DNA of 64,000 nt from Phlyctochytrium arcticum (lineage: Eukaryota > Chytridiomycota > Chytridiomycetes > Chytridiales > Chytridiaceae). The notes beneath the pieces were generated by a model, which did no database searches, was not told the origin of the DNA, and was given only the letters and a program-made list of their open reading frames with translations. Shown here piece after piece: positions 1 through 10,940 of the stretch (position 1 is its first letter; every line of letters starts with the position of its first letter). The stretch lies in assembly GCA_025602905.1 (NCBI GenBank), contig JAHLKI010000014.1, positions 707,029 through 771,028 on the forward strand, given 5' to 3'. Both the position numbers and the translations under genes were made by a program.

Positions 1-469
1 GCACCGTTTGAAGTGGCATTCTCGCCGTCGTCGTTCAAGCCGATATGGGGTTCTAGGATGACAATGAGCCAAATGAGCTTGATGACCAACAAACATTGAA
101 GAGGAATACTTTACCTCCAAGCTGAATTTGACCACTAGGCTGTGTATTGGTCGAGTCGTTGTGAGCCTCGTCGGTAGCGTTCAACCCAATACTGATTTCT
201 GCTGTAAGTAAACAATTCGGCGCATGAGATTTTCCATGGTTCATCATTGGCTTCAAGGGTGTAAAGTTACCCTCAGACGAAGTAGGAGCCCTATGACCCA
301 CAGGCTGTACCGCCCGCAACGCTGTTTGCATGAGAGTTGGAGTAACCGGGGTTAAAGCCATCAGGTCTGTCATCCTCTGTGATAGCTTTCTGCTGGCTTC
401 ATTATGCTCATCTATTAATGCGAGCATGGCATTATAGACATCCTCAGACTGGGTGCTGTTGGAGGACAT
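1..469 (-). CDS. Unknown protein, 5' part, runs off the left edge
   Basis: I do not recognise this gene. The ATG at 467-469 opens 'MSSNSTQSEDVYNAMLALID' and the frame reads to 115. There a good intron lies at 53-114 (62 bp; on the minus strand it starts GTAAAG and ends CCTAG). The second exon continues in phase to base 1, so the 3' end is outside the window. The protein is Ser/Thr/Asn-rich. A short internal repeat is visible: 'IGLNATDEAHNDS' before the intron and 'IGLNDDGENATSN' after it. The N-terminal 35 residues look helical and could form a short coiled coil. No catalytic domain is visible, so no function is assigned. Confidence 0.45.
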
Positions 470-1300
470 ATCTTTTATCGAGTTTGTGTGGGACGTTGCT
501 TGCTAAAGGAGTATTTGCAAGCAAGGGAGGGTAAAATGGATCTGAGCCAAAGATTGTCGGACTTTTGTCCGGGCAAGTGGCTGTGAACCCACTTTACAAA
601 GGGGCTTTGTGAGTCACCATGACAGGGGGTGGAGAAATGGCAAGAAGACCCGTGGAGATTTGGCAGCCGCCCCTCAGGCTGCCATAGAGAATGATGAGTC
701 AGCAGCTGCTGCACCCAAAAGCCGCGTTGAGAGTAAGAGCAATGCTCTTGTTTCAAAGACATCTCGACGAAAGTAGTTCTACCATAAAGTTTTCCATGTT
801 TCATGTACCTTTTTCGAATCTGATCATTTGTCCAAGTCTGCCAATAAAGTACAGTCATTTCTGATTCTCAAACATTTGCTCCATGGTCAGCCACTGCAGT
901 GCTCTCTGCTCCTAGATTTAGTCCGGCCGGAAACATGTGCTGGAAACATCACTAGAAAGTGTCCGGAAAAATCTACATCACAAAGGCAATGAATTTTTTG
1001 CCCGGACAGTATTTGACCCCCGGACAATTCCAAGTGTGACACCCGGGACCTGAGTGAACCAGTCAAGACTGCCTGTGACCTGAAGCTATGAAAGTGGCAA
1101 CAAAAGAAAGTCAACCAAGAAGGAGAGCCGATTACTATATAAATAAGAAGGATTCCTTGCAAGATCATGAGGATGCCCAAATCACCTTCCGCTTCGGAGG
1201 CATACTGTGGATTGCGTGTCTGAATTCTAGGCTGCTGTGAGTAAAGTCCTAGATAAAGTCACAGAATACGCTTTTCATACCGTTTGAGCTTTGCTTCGAG
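470..1300. other. Intergenic, no supported gene
   Basis: Only ORFs of about 100-130 codons without family motifs occur here. A TATA-like stretch (ctatataaataag) lies near 1135-1147 and the short motif gtccgg/ccggac recurs several times around 920-1030. I see no RNA gene. Confidence 0.4.
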
Positions 1301-1402
1301 GTTTAAGTGGGCGTATGTAGTTGTAAAGTTTGCAGTGAATTGGACAGATGGTGGACGAATGTTTTTAAAAAACGTATGGTGGAGTGCGGATGTCGGATCG
1401 GA

Positions 1403-1968
1403 TTACCTTTTAGTATGATGACTGTGCCGTCTCCTATTAAATGCCGGGGTGCGCTGAGCTGTACCTTCCAAAAAAATTGGCTTGCCATCTAGCCTCCAAT
1501 GTTTGTAGAAGTTGGTTGGTAATACGGTCTTGCCCTTGTCCCAGATTTCGCGAATACGATGCCGACACGCGATCCCGAATGCCACTGTCAGCCTATTGGT
1601 GCAAGGGTCATCAGGATTCTCTCTTGCCCGCATCATTGAATCGGCCAATTGGTCTGCAGCAATCTCAAGTGCGTGTTCGAAAATCTTCTTGGCAACTGTA
1701 CTGAAGATCGCATGGGCAGCCACAGGGTATTTGAGGTGGCTGTTTCTTTCCATACAAAGACCGAGTTTGTCGTCTCGGTTTACGAGGCACCGCTTGATGT
1801 CTCGAACGACTTCCAACAAGTTCTTCGTGGGCAACAGGATGTACGTCTTTAGCATGTGGTGCGCCCCTTCGACCCGGGACGTTTGTACCTGGCCCAAGTG
1901 CTTGAACTTGTTGGTCCACGCTGCAACAAACATTTCTTTTTAGGGGCCTATCCACTCGTCCTGGATAT
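1403..1968 (-). pseudogene. MULE transposase, C-terminal half (split by Helitron)
   Basis: The reading frame 'KEMFVAAWTNKFKHLGQV' followed by 'TSRVEGAHHMLKTYI' is the region after the DDE core of fungal Mutator-like transposases (motif T-S-R-V-E-G-A-H). Upstream in the same frame 'IQDEWIGP' can be read up to about 1968, with a TAA between WIGP and KEMF, so the gene is dead even apart from the insertion. The matching N-terminal half lies on the same strand at 7202-8283. Removing 1969-7201 joins the halves in frame. No SWIM-type zinc finger is evident downstream. Confidence 0.8.
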
Positions 1969-2332
1969 TCTATACATTAAAGCAAGGTTTCCATTTCACG
2001 TGTAAATCCCGTGACCTCGAGCCCGCAGGCCGAGTCCCGAAGCTCTGGATCATGTAGCCGAATATAGGTAAATGTGGGAAAACACGGAACGAGTCGCATT
2101 TTGGCATGGCGTTGTAGATAGCAGAGCGCATTTGGCTCTGTAACATAGACACGCTTTTTTTCCGAGTTTTCTTCTGTGTCTTCTCCAGAGTTTTCTTCTC
2201 AATAAAAACAATTTTCTCTCCCAGTAATCACCCTGAGTCCAGTATACGATTTGCTGCTATTCACTTTGTACGTTTATTTTACTTTACCCCAAGCTCAGCG
2301 ACTAACTCCTTGAGCAGATCTACTGTATCATC

Positions 2333-3367
2333 ATGTCGTCCGTCATGAGAGCCATCGAAGAGCGCGCTCGGGCGCTCATTGCTCAACATGGAAGTGCTGC
2401 CGCTGCCCTTGATGCCCAACTGCAGGACTCTCCCGCCGGCCCATCCACTCGAATGCGCCAAGACAGTGTCCAAGGACTCATTGCGCAGCATGGGAGCGTG
2501 GTACGCGCCGCTCGAGTTATCTTTGGTGCGCCAATCTTACCAACTCCCTCCCTCACCACGACATTTGCTGCCGGGTCATTGCCCAACCCCGCCGTAATCC
2601 GGCCCCTCGCACCATTCAGGCTCATCTGCTGGCATTACCAGTGAGACTAAGGCCATTCACCAACAACGACCACTGGGCACCTTCGAGACTTCACTGTGGC
2701 CCCCAGAACGCTATCTGTACCAATTGCAATGCGCGCATGTGGCCGCAAGAGTCTGTCGGGAAGTCAGCCGATGGAGAGCCGTTGTTTTCACTATGCTGCC
2801 AGCGTGGCAAGGTCCGACTGCCATCTTTACCCGAAACCCCTCCGATGTCGGCGGATCTTTATCTCTCCAGCAGTTCCTTGGCAAAAAAATTCTGCAAAAA
2901 CATCCGCAAATTTAACACGGCGCTCAGCTTTACCTCCATGGGGGCCAAGATCGACGAGCGAGTGACTGGCCGCGGGGGTCCCCCATCTTTTCGCATTCAA
3001 GGAGAGGTTTGCCATCTTATGGGATCTTTGCTTCCAACACCTGGAGAAGTTCCCCTTTTTTCTCAGTTGTACATCTGCGATACCGAGATTGGTGGCTCTA
3101 ACCGGCCCTTTGTCATCTCGGAATCAGATGAGCCTCTTCTGCAAAACTTGCATGCGATGCTAAAGGAGGTGAACCCGTATGCGCGCTCGTTTAGGACAGC
3201 CCACGAGCAGTTGCGGGATAGTGCGGAATCTCTCGTTAACGTCACAATGCGGTTACTGGCAAAACGGGCGCGGGATGGACGTACATACAGTACAATCTAC
3301 CCACCGCTGATGAGGTAGCGGCTCTGATGATTGGAGATGGTTCCTAAGATGTAAATCAACGGGATAT
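2333..3367 (+). pseudogene. Helitron Rep-helicase, N-terminal region
   Basis: First part of the Helitron polyprotein. After an Ala-rich start with a repeated 'LIAQHGS' the sequence gives 'CTNCNARMWPQES' and 'LCCQRGKVRLPSLPETP', the zinc-binding segment that precedes the Rep domain in fungal Helitrons. It continues with 'FTSMGAKIDERVTGRGG' and 'LYICDTEI'. Frame breaks are visible. A stop lies at about 2641 at the change of frame. After 3290 the frame must shift to read 'ADEVAALMIGDG', followed by an in-frame TAA. Not functional as it stands. Confidence 0.75.
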
Positions 3368-4290
3368 TGTTATTCAACACATTGGCGGGCGGCTCAAGCG
3401 TATATTCGAGTCATATGTTGGTTACTCTGCCCTCCGATATCCGCTTCTCTTCCCGCGAGGGCAGGATGGGTGGCACCCAAACATTCTCTATTCTGACGCC
3501 GTTGAAGCTCCGGCCGATGTCCCCGAGGCGGAACCAGCTGGAGGGGAGGCTGCTAATGACCTTCAACCTAAAACCACAAGAACGCGCGTATCAATGCGGG
3601 AGTTCTCGGCCTACCGCTTGCAAGTGCGATCGACGGATGGAGTTGCGTTGATGAGGTCGGGTCGTCTTCTTCAGCAATTTATCGTCGATAGTTATGCATC
3701 GCTTGAGCAAAACCGTCTCAACTTTAACAAGCTCAACCAGGAAAAACTATGCGCCGACGTGTACCAAGGCCTCCAAGACGCAGTTATGGCCGGGGATTTC
3801 GACGGGAATGCCGTCGGGCGTCGAGTCGTCCTACAGTACCTTCCTCATTCACTGGCAGCCCGCGGAATATGATGCAAAACTACCAGGAGGCTATGGGAAT
3901 TTGCGCTCAGTTTGGCCGTCCTGATATTTTTTTGACCTTTACCTGTAACCCCAAATGGCCCGAGATTACTGAATCGTTACTGCCCGGCCAGACCGTAGCC
4001 GACCGTCCTGATCTCACCTCAAGGGCTTTTCAATTGCGGCAGAAGCAACTTCATGCCGATCTGCACAAAAAGAAAATCTTTGGCGAGACCATTGCCAGGT
4101 TGCGCGTCATTGAGTTCCAAAAGCGCGGTCTGCCTCATTCCCATAGTCTTATTTGGTTTGCGGAGGGTTCTAAGCTGCGCTCAGTTGAGGACATAGATCG
4201 CCTAATTAGCACTGAGCTTCCGGACAGAGTCAAACATCCTTTGGCATTTGCAACAGTATTTACTTGCATGAGGAAAATGGCAAGTGCTCT
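3367..4290 (+). pseudogene. Helitron Rep (HUH nuclease) domain
   Basis: This segment has 'GYSALRYPLLFPRGQDGW', then 'FLTFTCNPKWPEI' and the HUH motif in 'RGLPHSHSLIWF', where the H-x-H pair binds the metal. It corresponds to the Helitron_like_N domain that nicks and rejoins DNA strands. The sequence is spread over three frames: one break lies at about 3835 (between 'RRVVL' and 'SSFTGSPRN') and another at about 4280. The catalytic tyrosines lie in the next segment. Confidence 0.8.
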
Positions 4291-5805
4291 AAAGGATTTC
4301 CTCATACCTATCGTGATGCAACCTCCGTCGACACTGACGAATACCCCAAATACCGCCGGAGGAACAATGGAGAAACCGTTGAGGTCAACGGCGTTGCCCT
4401 TGGCAATCAATGGGTCGTTCCCCACAACCTGTACCTTAGCACGAAATACGACTCCCACATCAACGTAGAGATCGTTAGCAATGTGGGGGCTGTTAAGTAT
4501 CTGTTCAAGTATGTGTACAAGGGACATGACAAGGCGACGGTAGTTCTTGCGCAGGAGTGGGCCAGCAATGAAGGTTCCTCAAACCCGCCAGAGGCCACGA
4601 ATGAGATTAAACAGTATCTTGATTGCCGATATGTCTCTGCTTCCGAAGCCAGCTGGCGACTATTCGATTTTGGCCTCCACGAGCGTTCTCCAGCCGTAGA
4701 ACGACTTCCCTACCACTCACCAAATGAGCAATTGGAAATGTTTCCCCAGAACTCAGATATTCGCGCAATAGTAGGGAGGCCTCTCCAGAACAGTCAGTTG
4801 GAAGCCTATTTGACGGCAAACGCAGACCCAAACAAAGCGGAATTGGCCAACACTCTGACCTACAGTCAGTTTCCCCAAAAGTTTGTGTGGAACGCGCGGT
4901 TGAAAGCATGGACCATCCGCAAACAGGGGTTCACAATCGGCCGACTCTACTACGCACCACCGGCAGCTGGAGAACGTTGCTACCTGAGAATGCTATCGAC
5001 TACCGTCAAAGGGGCAACTTCCTTACAAAGTTTACGGACGGTGCTCGGTGTTGAATACCCTACATTCAAGCAGGCATGCATTGCCCTAGGTCTGTTGGAA
5101 GATGACGACGAGTGGCATACGGCATTGGCGGAAGCTACAATTTGGCAATCGGGCAAGCGTCTGCGTGATTTGTTTGCCTACATGGTACTTTTCTGTGATG
5201 TTACCGATCCCTTAGCTTTGTGGAATAGTCATTGGGAAGCGCTAAGTGATGATCTTCAGCACCGAGCTCGACGGGAGACAGGCAATAACGGACTGATTCT
5301 GACCGAAGATGCTCTGAGAAATCGTGCGTTGTATGAATTGCAGGAGATATTGGTGTCGCGCGGGAAATCTCTAGCCATTTATACTCTGCCTCCTACCACT
5401 TTTGTGCCTTTTGTCGCTGCTGCCAACCAATTGATTCAAGAGCAGCTGAATTTCGACCAAACTGCTCTGACGGAGGAAGCCGCTGCCAATCAAGCTCGAC
5501 TCAATGCCGACCAAAGTATGGCATATGAAACAATCTTAGATTCAGTCACCGGCCGGCACGGCAAGATCTTTTTTGTAGATGGCTGCGGAGGCACAGGGAA
5601 AACTTTTGTCTGGAACACATTGATGGCCCGGATCCGAGGACAGGGAAAAATTGTTCTTGCCGTAGCTTTGTCAGGTATTGCCGCCCTCCTCTTACCCGGA
5701 GGTCAAACTGCGCATTCGAGATTCGGTATCCCAATTCAGTTAACAGACCAGTCAAGTTCGCGAATCACGGAGCAAGGACCTGAGGGATCTTATCATTTGG
5801 GATGA
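4264..5805 (+). pseudogene. Helitron Rep C-terminus and Pif1 helicase N-terminus
   Basis: An open frame of 513 residues. Near its start 'KYLFKYVYKGHDK' carries the tyrosines of the Rep domain. A linker follows, and then the Pif1-like helicase begins with Walker A 'VDGCGGTGKTFVWNTL' at 5576-5623 and motif Ia 'SGIAALLLPGGQTAHSRF'. The frame ends at a stop at 5803-5805 and the helicase resumes in another frame from about 5790, where 'WDEAPMQHR' (Walker B) can be read. A single small indel explains the break. Confidence 0.85.
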
Positions 5806-5812
5806 GGCCCCC

Positions 5813-6913
5813 ATGCAGCACCGTTTCGCATTTGAGTGCGTTGACCGAATGCTCCAGGATGTCATGGACTCAACACAACCTTTTGGAGGCAAAACGGTCG
5901 CTATGGGCGGTGACTTTTGGCAAATCTTACCAGTCATCGTCAGAGGCGGCAGAGAAACCATTGTAGCCTCATCTCTCCCTCGATCTCTTCTCCGGCCGCA
6001 TGTCCACATCCTCCGTTTGCATATCAACATGAGGGTGGTGAACGCAGACTCCCCCGAAGCTGCCGACTTTGCCCATTGGGTTCTGGACGTGGGAAACAAT
6101 GCGCTTCCGAAAGTCGCAGCAACCGAGGGCGGTGAACGTGATTTGATCAAGATCCCCCTTGATCTTTGCTTGCCGGAAGAGGAGCAAGATCTCGAGGGAT
6201 CGATAAACCACGTATATCCGGACTACCACGATCATGTTGGCGACGCATGTTATCTGATGGAACGAAGCATTCTCACACCAAAGAATGACAATGTGGACGA
6301 AGTCAATGACAAGATGCTCGACAGTTTACCTGGGGATGCCCGGGAATACCTGAGCGCAGACTCTGTTGACACAGGTGTCACAGAGGAGCGGGAGGGTGAA
6401 ATACTTCGAGAGGCTCGCTTTCCCGTCGAATTCTTGAACTCAGTCAAGGTGAGTGGTCTGGCAAACCACAACCTGAGACTGAAGATTGGAGTTCCCATCA
6501 TTCTTTTGCGCAATCTCAATCATTCGCTCGGTCTTTGCAATGGCACCCGCCTCATGGTCGAACGTTTGGGCAATAGAGTCATTGAAGCCAAAATTCTCAC
6601 GGGCACCAACGTTGGCTGTGCCTTCTTCATACCAAGAATTCTCATGACCACTAATGAAGGGGATTTACCTTTTGTCTTAAGAAGACAACAGTTTCCCATT
6701 AGAGTTGCCTACGCAATGACTATCAACAAGAGCCAAGGACAGACCATGACACATGTCGGCCTATACTTACCTACCCTGGTCTTCGCGCATGGACAACTTT
6801 ATGTGGGCGTGTCGCGAGTTACCGGTCGGCAGTTCCTCAAGATTTTGAATTTACAGGGCCCCAAGGGCTATGTACGAAACGTAGTCTACAAAGAAGTTCT
6901 GAATAATGTCTAA
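5813..6913 (+). pseudogene. Helitron Pif1-like helicase, C-terminal part
   Basis: An open frame of 366 residues completes the superfamily 1B helicase: 'GGDFWQILPV' (motif III), 'LRLHINMR' (IV), 'GVPIILLRNL' (V) and 'MTINKSQGQT' followed by 'GQLYVGVSRV' (motifs Va/VI). The protein unwinds donor DNA during rolling-circle transposition. It lacks its own Walker A and B regions because of the frame break at about 5790-5805, so it cannot act alone. Confidence 0.85.
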
Positions 6914-7201
6914 TCCCCTAATCTACTTTGTCTTCTAATTACTCTTATCTTACTTTCCCCTCTATTTACTCTTACTTGCTTTCCTCTAATTTAGTCTCAC
7001 CTACTTTCTCCTCTAATTACTTTACCTACTTTCCCTTCTATTTTTTCTTACTGCTTTTCTGTTTTAAAGACGTAATCAACTTTCTCTTCTATTGATATCA
7101 TAATCCTCTTTTGTCAATCCAATACAATTGCCAATGCAAAACACATCACTCATTCCATACTCTCATGTCTATAACGCAGAGTTTTCTCGCGTGGCTACCC
7201 T

Positions 7202-8283
7202 CGTACTGAACAACGCGTGGGCATTCTCCCTGCCAGGTAGAGGTAAATTGAGCCCATTCGGCTTCAAAAGCATCCGGGGTCATTGCTGTCATAACCTTTC
7301 GGAATCCCCTCTCCAACTCGTCCCAACGATCTTCACCCCTGACCACGCACTTCAAATTTGCTCCCAAATTCTTCCAAATGTGCCATCGGCACAGGAGAAC
7401 TTTTGCACAGGGAATTTGTGCAGCTAAAGCATTCATCAGTGCCGTCTCACGATCAGTGGCAATGACAGCGGGCAATCGGTATCCGTTGAACAGGCAATCC
7501 AACATCGACTTGACGGCCCAATCGTACCCATCCTGGTCCTCTTTTGTCATGAATGAGAAACCAATGGAAAAAGTTTGGTTGATTGGTGTCATGCCGACAA
7601 TGTGGAGGAGCGGTAACCTGTATCTATTTGTTTTGTAAGTGCAATGCATCAGAATTGCTGTCTGGTACGTGCGGGCCCACACCAATGACGTTGTATGGGT
7701 AAAGAACAATGCCATCAAATGGCCGTCATCGTTTCGTCTCAAGCGGTAGACCCATTGGTCGCTATCTTCAAGCTCCTCAATCAAGGTTTCGGGCGAGGTG
7801 CGACCATTCGAGTCGGCTTTCATTCCCTTCTTGATGACGTTATATACGGCTTGTTGGGAGATATTGGTGTTAGGGTCGTCGTCTCTGATTGTGCTAATGA
7901 TGGTGGCCGGGACAACCCCAGACCGGTGCATACAAACGATTTCGTCGACAACGGAAGCTTGTAAGCGCCGGTTGATGGAGAGGTTTTGCGGGCGACAAGC
8001 GGGTCCATGGTTATGTCCACTCTGGGTGACCTCGGTAACACGGTAGAGGCCATCATCCTGTAGTTTGGCAGTCAAACTGAACGGACATTTTTCCGCCTTG
8101 CTGCCCATATTCTTGTGTTGGGCCCCGGGAGGAAGAGGCTTGCGTGAACCAGACAGTTTGTTGGTGTCTCTGCCGTGGAAGCATTGAAAGGTCAACTTTC
8201 GCCCACCCTTTGCGCTACGCCGTTTAATGATGGCGTATCCTTGAGAACAGGAATGTATGTTCAGACCCAAGTATAGATCTTCA
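7202..8283 (-). pseudogene. MULE transposase, N-terminal half with catalytic core
   Basis: The open frame runs 7146-8420; homology to MULE spans about 7202-8270. It starts with a zinc-ribbon-like FAR1/FLYWCH-type segment ('FQCFHGRDTN', 'KCPFSLTA', 'SGHNHGP'), then a helix-turn-helix stretch, then the MULE domain: 'CTYKTNRYRLPLLHIVGM', 'VIATDRETALMNAL', 'LLCRWHIWKNL', 'FEAEWAQF'. The first catalytic Asp, usually in M-D-C-T-Y-K, is His here ('LMHCTYK'), so the enzyme is inactive. The first 40 residues of the ORF are antisense or fused sequence of the neighbouring TNP2-like gene, so the true MULE start is lost. The C-terminal half is at 1403-1968. Confidence 0.85.
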
Positions 8284-9558
8284 CTATTCGCGTTTGTCTG
8301 CAATACTTGATACCTCCACCCGACCCGCCATGTGCGTGCTGGGAACAACCTTGGAAACGCCAGTTGCCGTGCTTTTTTGTATGATGGGCAGGCCCGTGAT
8401 TGAATCGGTCCTGAGCTCACGAACTTCGGTTACCGCGAACCATTTCGTGTTTTCAGAACTGATGGCAAACTTGAGTACTCCGAAGTGGGCGTTAACGTAC
8501 TGGAGATCCACCAATTCGTCAAGTTGCGGGTCGGAAGTCCACGCTACCATGTCCCCAGATCGATAGTCGACCCACTGGCAATGAAGCTTCTCGTGGGTAT
8601 TGCACTCCTGCCATACTTGATTAGAAATGAGATTGGTGATGATGGCCAAGTCTTGCCGGTGTTTGGGGTGAGCGAGAGTACGCTTGCTCTGTGACCAATC
8701 ATCTGCAGATGTGACACCCCTGGCAGGGTCGATCAACATTTGGGTTGTGGTCTGCAACCAAAAATTCTCCAAATACAACGCCGCCATGCTCCGGTGGTTG
8801 GTCTTTGGGCCTTTGCTCATGGCGAATCTACCCAGGAGACGTTCAAACCCGAAAGTTGACGTTTCGCGTGAGCATCCGAATCGTTGAGCGTGCTCTGGAA
8901 CATGCGTCATATAATGGCTGTTGATGCTGAGAAAACTTTCACCATAGACTTTGACACACAGACTTTTGCCATCAATAATCAGCTGGTGCAAAGCTTGCAG
9001 CATCTCCGACGAGACACGGTGGCGGAACAGAAGCTCCACTCCATTTCTGTGGACTAGCCAGGCTTGCAGTTGGTACTTTAATTCATCTTGGTGTTCCATT
9101 ACCATCTTTCTGATCACACCGATTGAGCGCAAAATAAACGTAAGCTTATTTTCGTGCGTTTGGCCAAAACGCCAATGGTTCCAGCTTGTGATTTCTGGTT
9201 GCTTGACCCTGTTAAGCTTGGCAAATGCGCGATACTCATCGCTGAAGTTTTGCCAGAAGGTCGTGAGGTGTATTTCCTCGAGGGCCCGCGAGAAGAATCG
9301 CCATTCCTTCTGCAATTCCCCTTCCCCTTCCGCGTGTTGGATGTCCACTGCCGCTAGGCAACATGGATCTGCTCCTGGCCACCACCAGGCGGCACTTGGA
9401 TATGCAATACCAAACTGGTCTGCGTGTTGGCGGGTCGGATGGTTGGTGTTGTCAATCGTGGGTAAATCATCCCGTAATTTCCGCACAGTGTTTTTTGTCC
9501 CATTATCCAGACAGCGGTGCCGGGCGCATCCACATTTCGCATGTTCGGCAGGGCCCAT
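8284..9558 (-). pseudogene. TNP2-like transposase copy A, C-terminal part
   Basis: 424 codons open to a natural stop. Features are 'CGCARHRC' (zinc binding), 'FGIAYPSAAWWWPGADPC', 'SWNHWRFGQTHENKLTF', 'HYMTHVPEHAQRFG' and 'FGFERLLGRFAMSKGP' followed by 'ENFW', which corresponds to the conserved Glu-containing block of TNP2-type transposases. The C-terminal beta-rich tail ('VDYRSGDMVAW') is also present in copy B. The N-terminal end overlaps the next fragment in another frame, showing a frameshift near 9540-9575, inside a 27 bp sequence that recurs inverted at 9948-9974. Confidence 0.65.
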
Positions 9559-9821
9559 GAAGAGTGTCGTATGATTTTTTTCCGAACAATACCGCAGTCA
9601 TGACACAGTCGATGAGCAAGGTCCGAGCTGGACTTGAAGCCAAGAAGTGATGTGCGTCCAGGTCCATCGCCAACCAATGTCTGGGTGACTAGCACACACG
9701 GTTCAATAGAACCAGTATGAGCATTGAAGGCGTAAAATCCCCGGACCAGCTGATTTAACTCTTGCTGAAGGATTTTGGCCCATCCTTCCGTTCCGAACTT
9801 CTCTTTTTGTTTCGTGTCCAT
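9354..9821 (-). pseudogene. TNP2-like transposase copy A, central fragment
   Basis: Only the first 90 or so residues are meaningful: 'GFYAFNAHTGSIEPCVL' and 'VGDGPGRTSLLGFKSSSD' followed by 'LCHDCGIVRK', matching copy B almost word for word. After that the true frame shifts into the 8284-9558 fragment. The Asp in G-D-G-P is likely catalytic by analogy with TNP2. Confidence 0.65.
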
Positions 9822-9842
9822 TAGACTGGAAATGTTCGCTTC

Positions 9843-10940
9843 CTACACATAATGATTTTTCCTGATACGTTCAAATTGTTCCGTGGGCGTCTCAAAAACA
9901 TGACCATACTTGCCGCTACCTTGGGAGAATTTTACCACGGATTCAGGAATCATACGACACTCTTCATGGGCCCTGGGCTTCCAGAGGTCGCGGGTTTCGG
10001 CCATGCTTTGAGCCCACATATATCCGGTTGCCGCGGAGGACTTGATGGGAAATCTTTCGCTGTAGTAGGTCTTGATTTCAGCTGTAGAAAGGTTGGAGAT
10101 TCCATCTCTGAGCAACGGTTCAGTGAACTGTTGGTTGATTTCCGTGATTTTATGGGATAGGATCGGATGCCAAAACCAAAATTGGACGATGGATGCGAGC
10201 TTGACGTACGGAAGTGGCTCAGAGAGGCCAGCAACAGGAATACGCTGGACTTCATACAGAGGCCCTAGGAGCTTTCCGACCTTACGCTTGGCGGTTTTTT
10301 GATTGGTGGATAGGTTATTGCCCAAATTACTTTCTTGAACCACCGCAAGAGTGAAGAAATTGCTGAAAGCATCCCGCGTCCATTGGTGTTGCAAAGTGTG
10401 ATTGACAAATTCAAAGAGCTTGTGATTCTCAGGGGTATATGTCAATTGCTCAACCGCCTGTGCTCCTTCAAAGGATCCTGGCTCATGAGGGGGGATGTCA
10501 TATTGGCTGTCCTCGGCATCCGGACCATGATTGGGACCAGGACCAGGAGAGGGAGTACCGTTGTTGGGATCAGGTCCATCATCGGGACCAGGAGGGGGAG
10601 GAGAAGTATTCCCATCACCAGCTTGATCGTCACCGGCATGGGCGTCTTTGTCATTCTCGTCGTCAGAAGAATCCTCGTCGTTGTCCAAGGGCGCGTCGAC
10701 GCCAAATTGTGCTCTCACTTCGGATCCGGGCTCGCCCAGATCTGGATCCTCATCCTCATCAACTTCATCCGAGCCCTCATTACTTCGGTCGATATTTCCC
10801 ATCTGATCCGGGAAACCCGTCGGCTCAAATTGACCAAAATTGGAAAATGCATGTCCTGCATTTATTAAGGCCAAGATGTATGCATCGGGTACTAGCGGTT
10901 CAAAGTTGATGCCATGCATGTAATCTCCGTTGTCTGGCAC
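9843..10940 (-). pseudogene. TNP2-like transposase copy A, N-terminal region
   Basis: The sequence starts with an acidic, Pro/Gly/Asp-rich segment ('PPPPGPDDGPDPN'), then 'TPENHKLFEFVNHTLQHQW', 'LPYVKLASIVQFWFWHP' and 'YYSERFPIKS', all matched in copy B. Homology stops after 'RDLWKPRA' (about 9975). The expected next block is found on the opposite strand at 9852-9976, so this part of the gene has been inverted. An intron upstream (10967-11028) links this exon to the zinc-finger exon. Confidence 0.65.
9852..9976 (+). pseudogene. Inverted internal segment of TNP2-like copy A
   Basis: On the plus strand this stretch codes 'FKLFRGRLKNMTILAATLG' and then 'EFYHGFRN', matching copy B 'FKIYKHRLKDMHILAISLA' and 'EFGHGIRN'. 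Both neighbours of this block in the gene are on the minus strand. The segment has therefore flipped within the gene. Confidence 0.75.

Larger units (their letters stand above)
1969..7201 (+). mobile_element. Helitron rolling-circle transposon inserted in the MULE gene
   Basis: The element carries a Rep/Pif1-helicase gene on the plus strand (2333-6913) and interrupts a minus-strand MULE transposase. The left edge reads TCTATACATTAAAG, which looks like the TC-type 5' end of many Helitrons. The right edge was placed by restoring the MULE frame, which puts the junction at about 7201 (...GGCTACCCT). I do not see the usual 3' CTRR end or a strong 3' hairpin, so this may be a non-canonical Helitron, or the end may be off by a few bases. 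No target duplication is expected for this class. Confidence 0.75.

Noticed and set aside
475..858. 127-codon minus-strand ORF as a gene
   Set aside because: No motif, no start context, no splice signals linking it to the gene at 1-469.
10335..10909. Plus-strand ORFs of 150-177 codons
   Set aside because: They are antisense to the acidic, Pro/Gly-rich part of TNP2-like copy A, whose homology with copy B fixes the minus strand.
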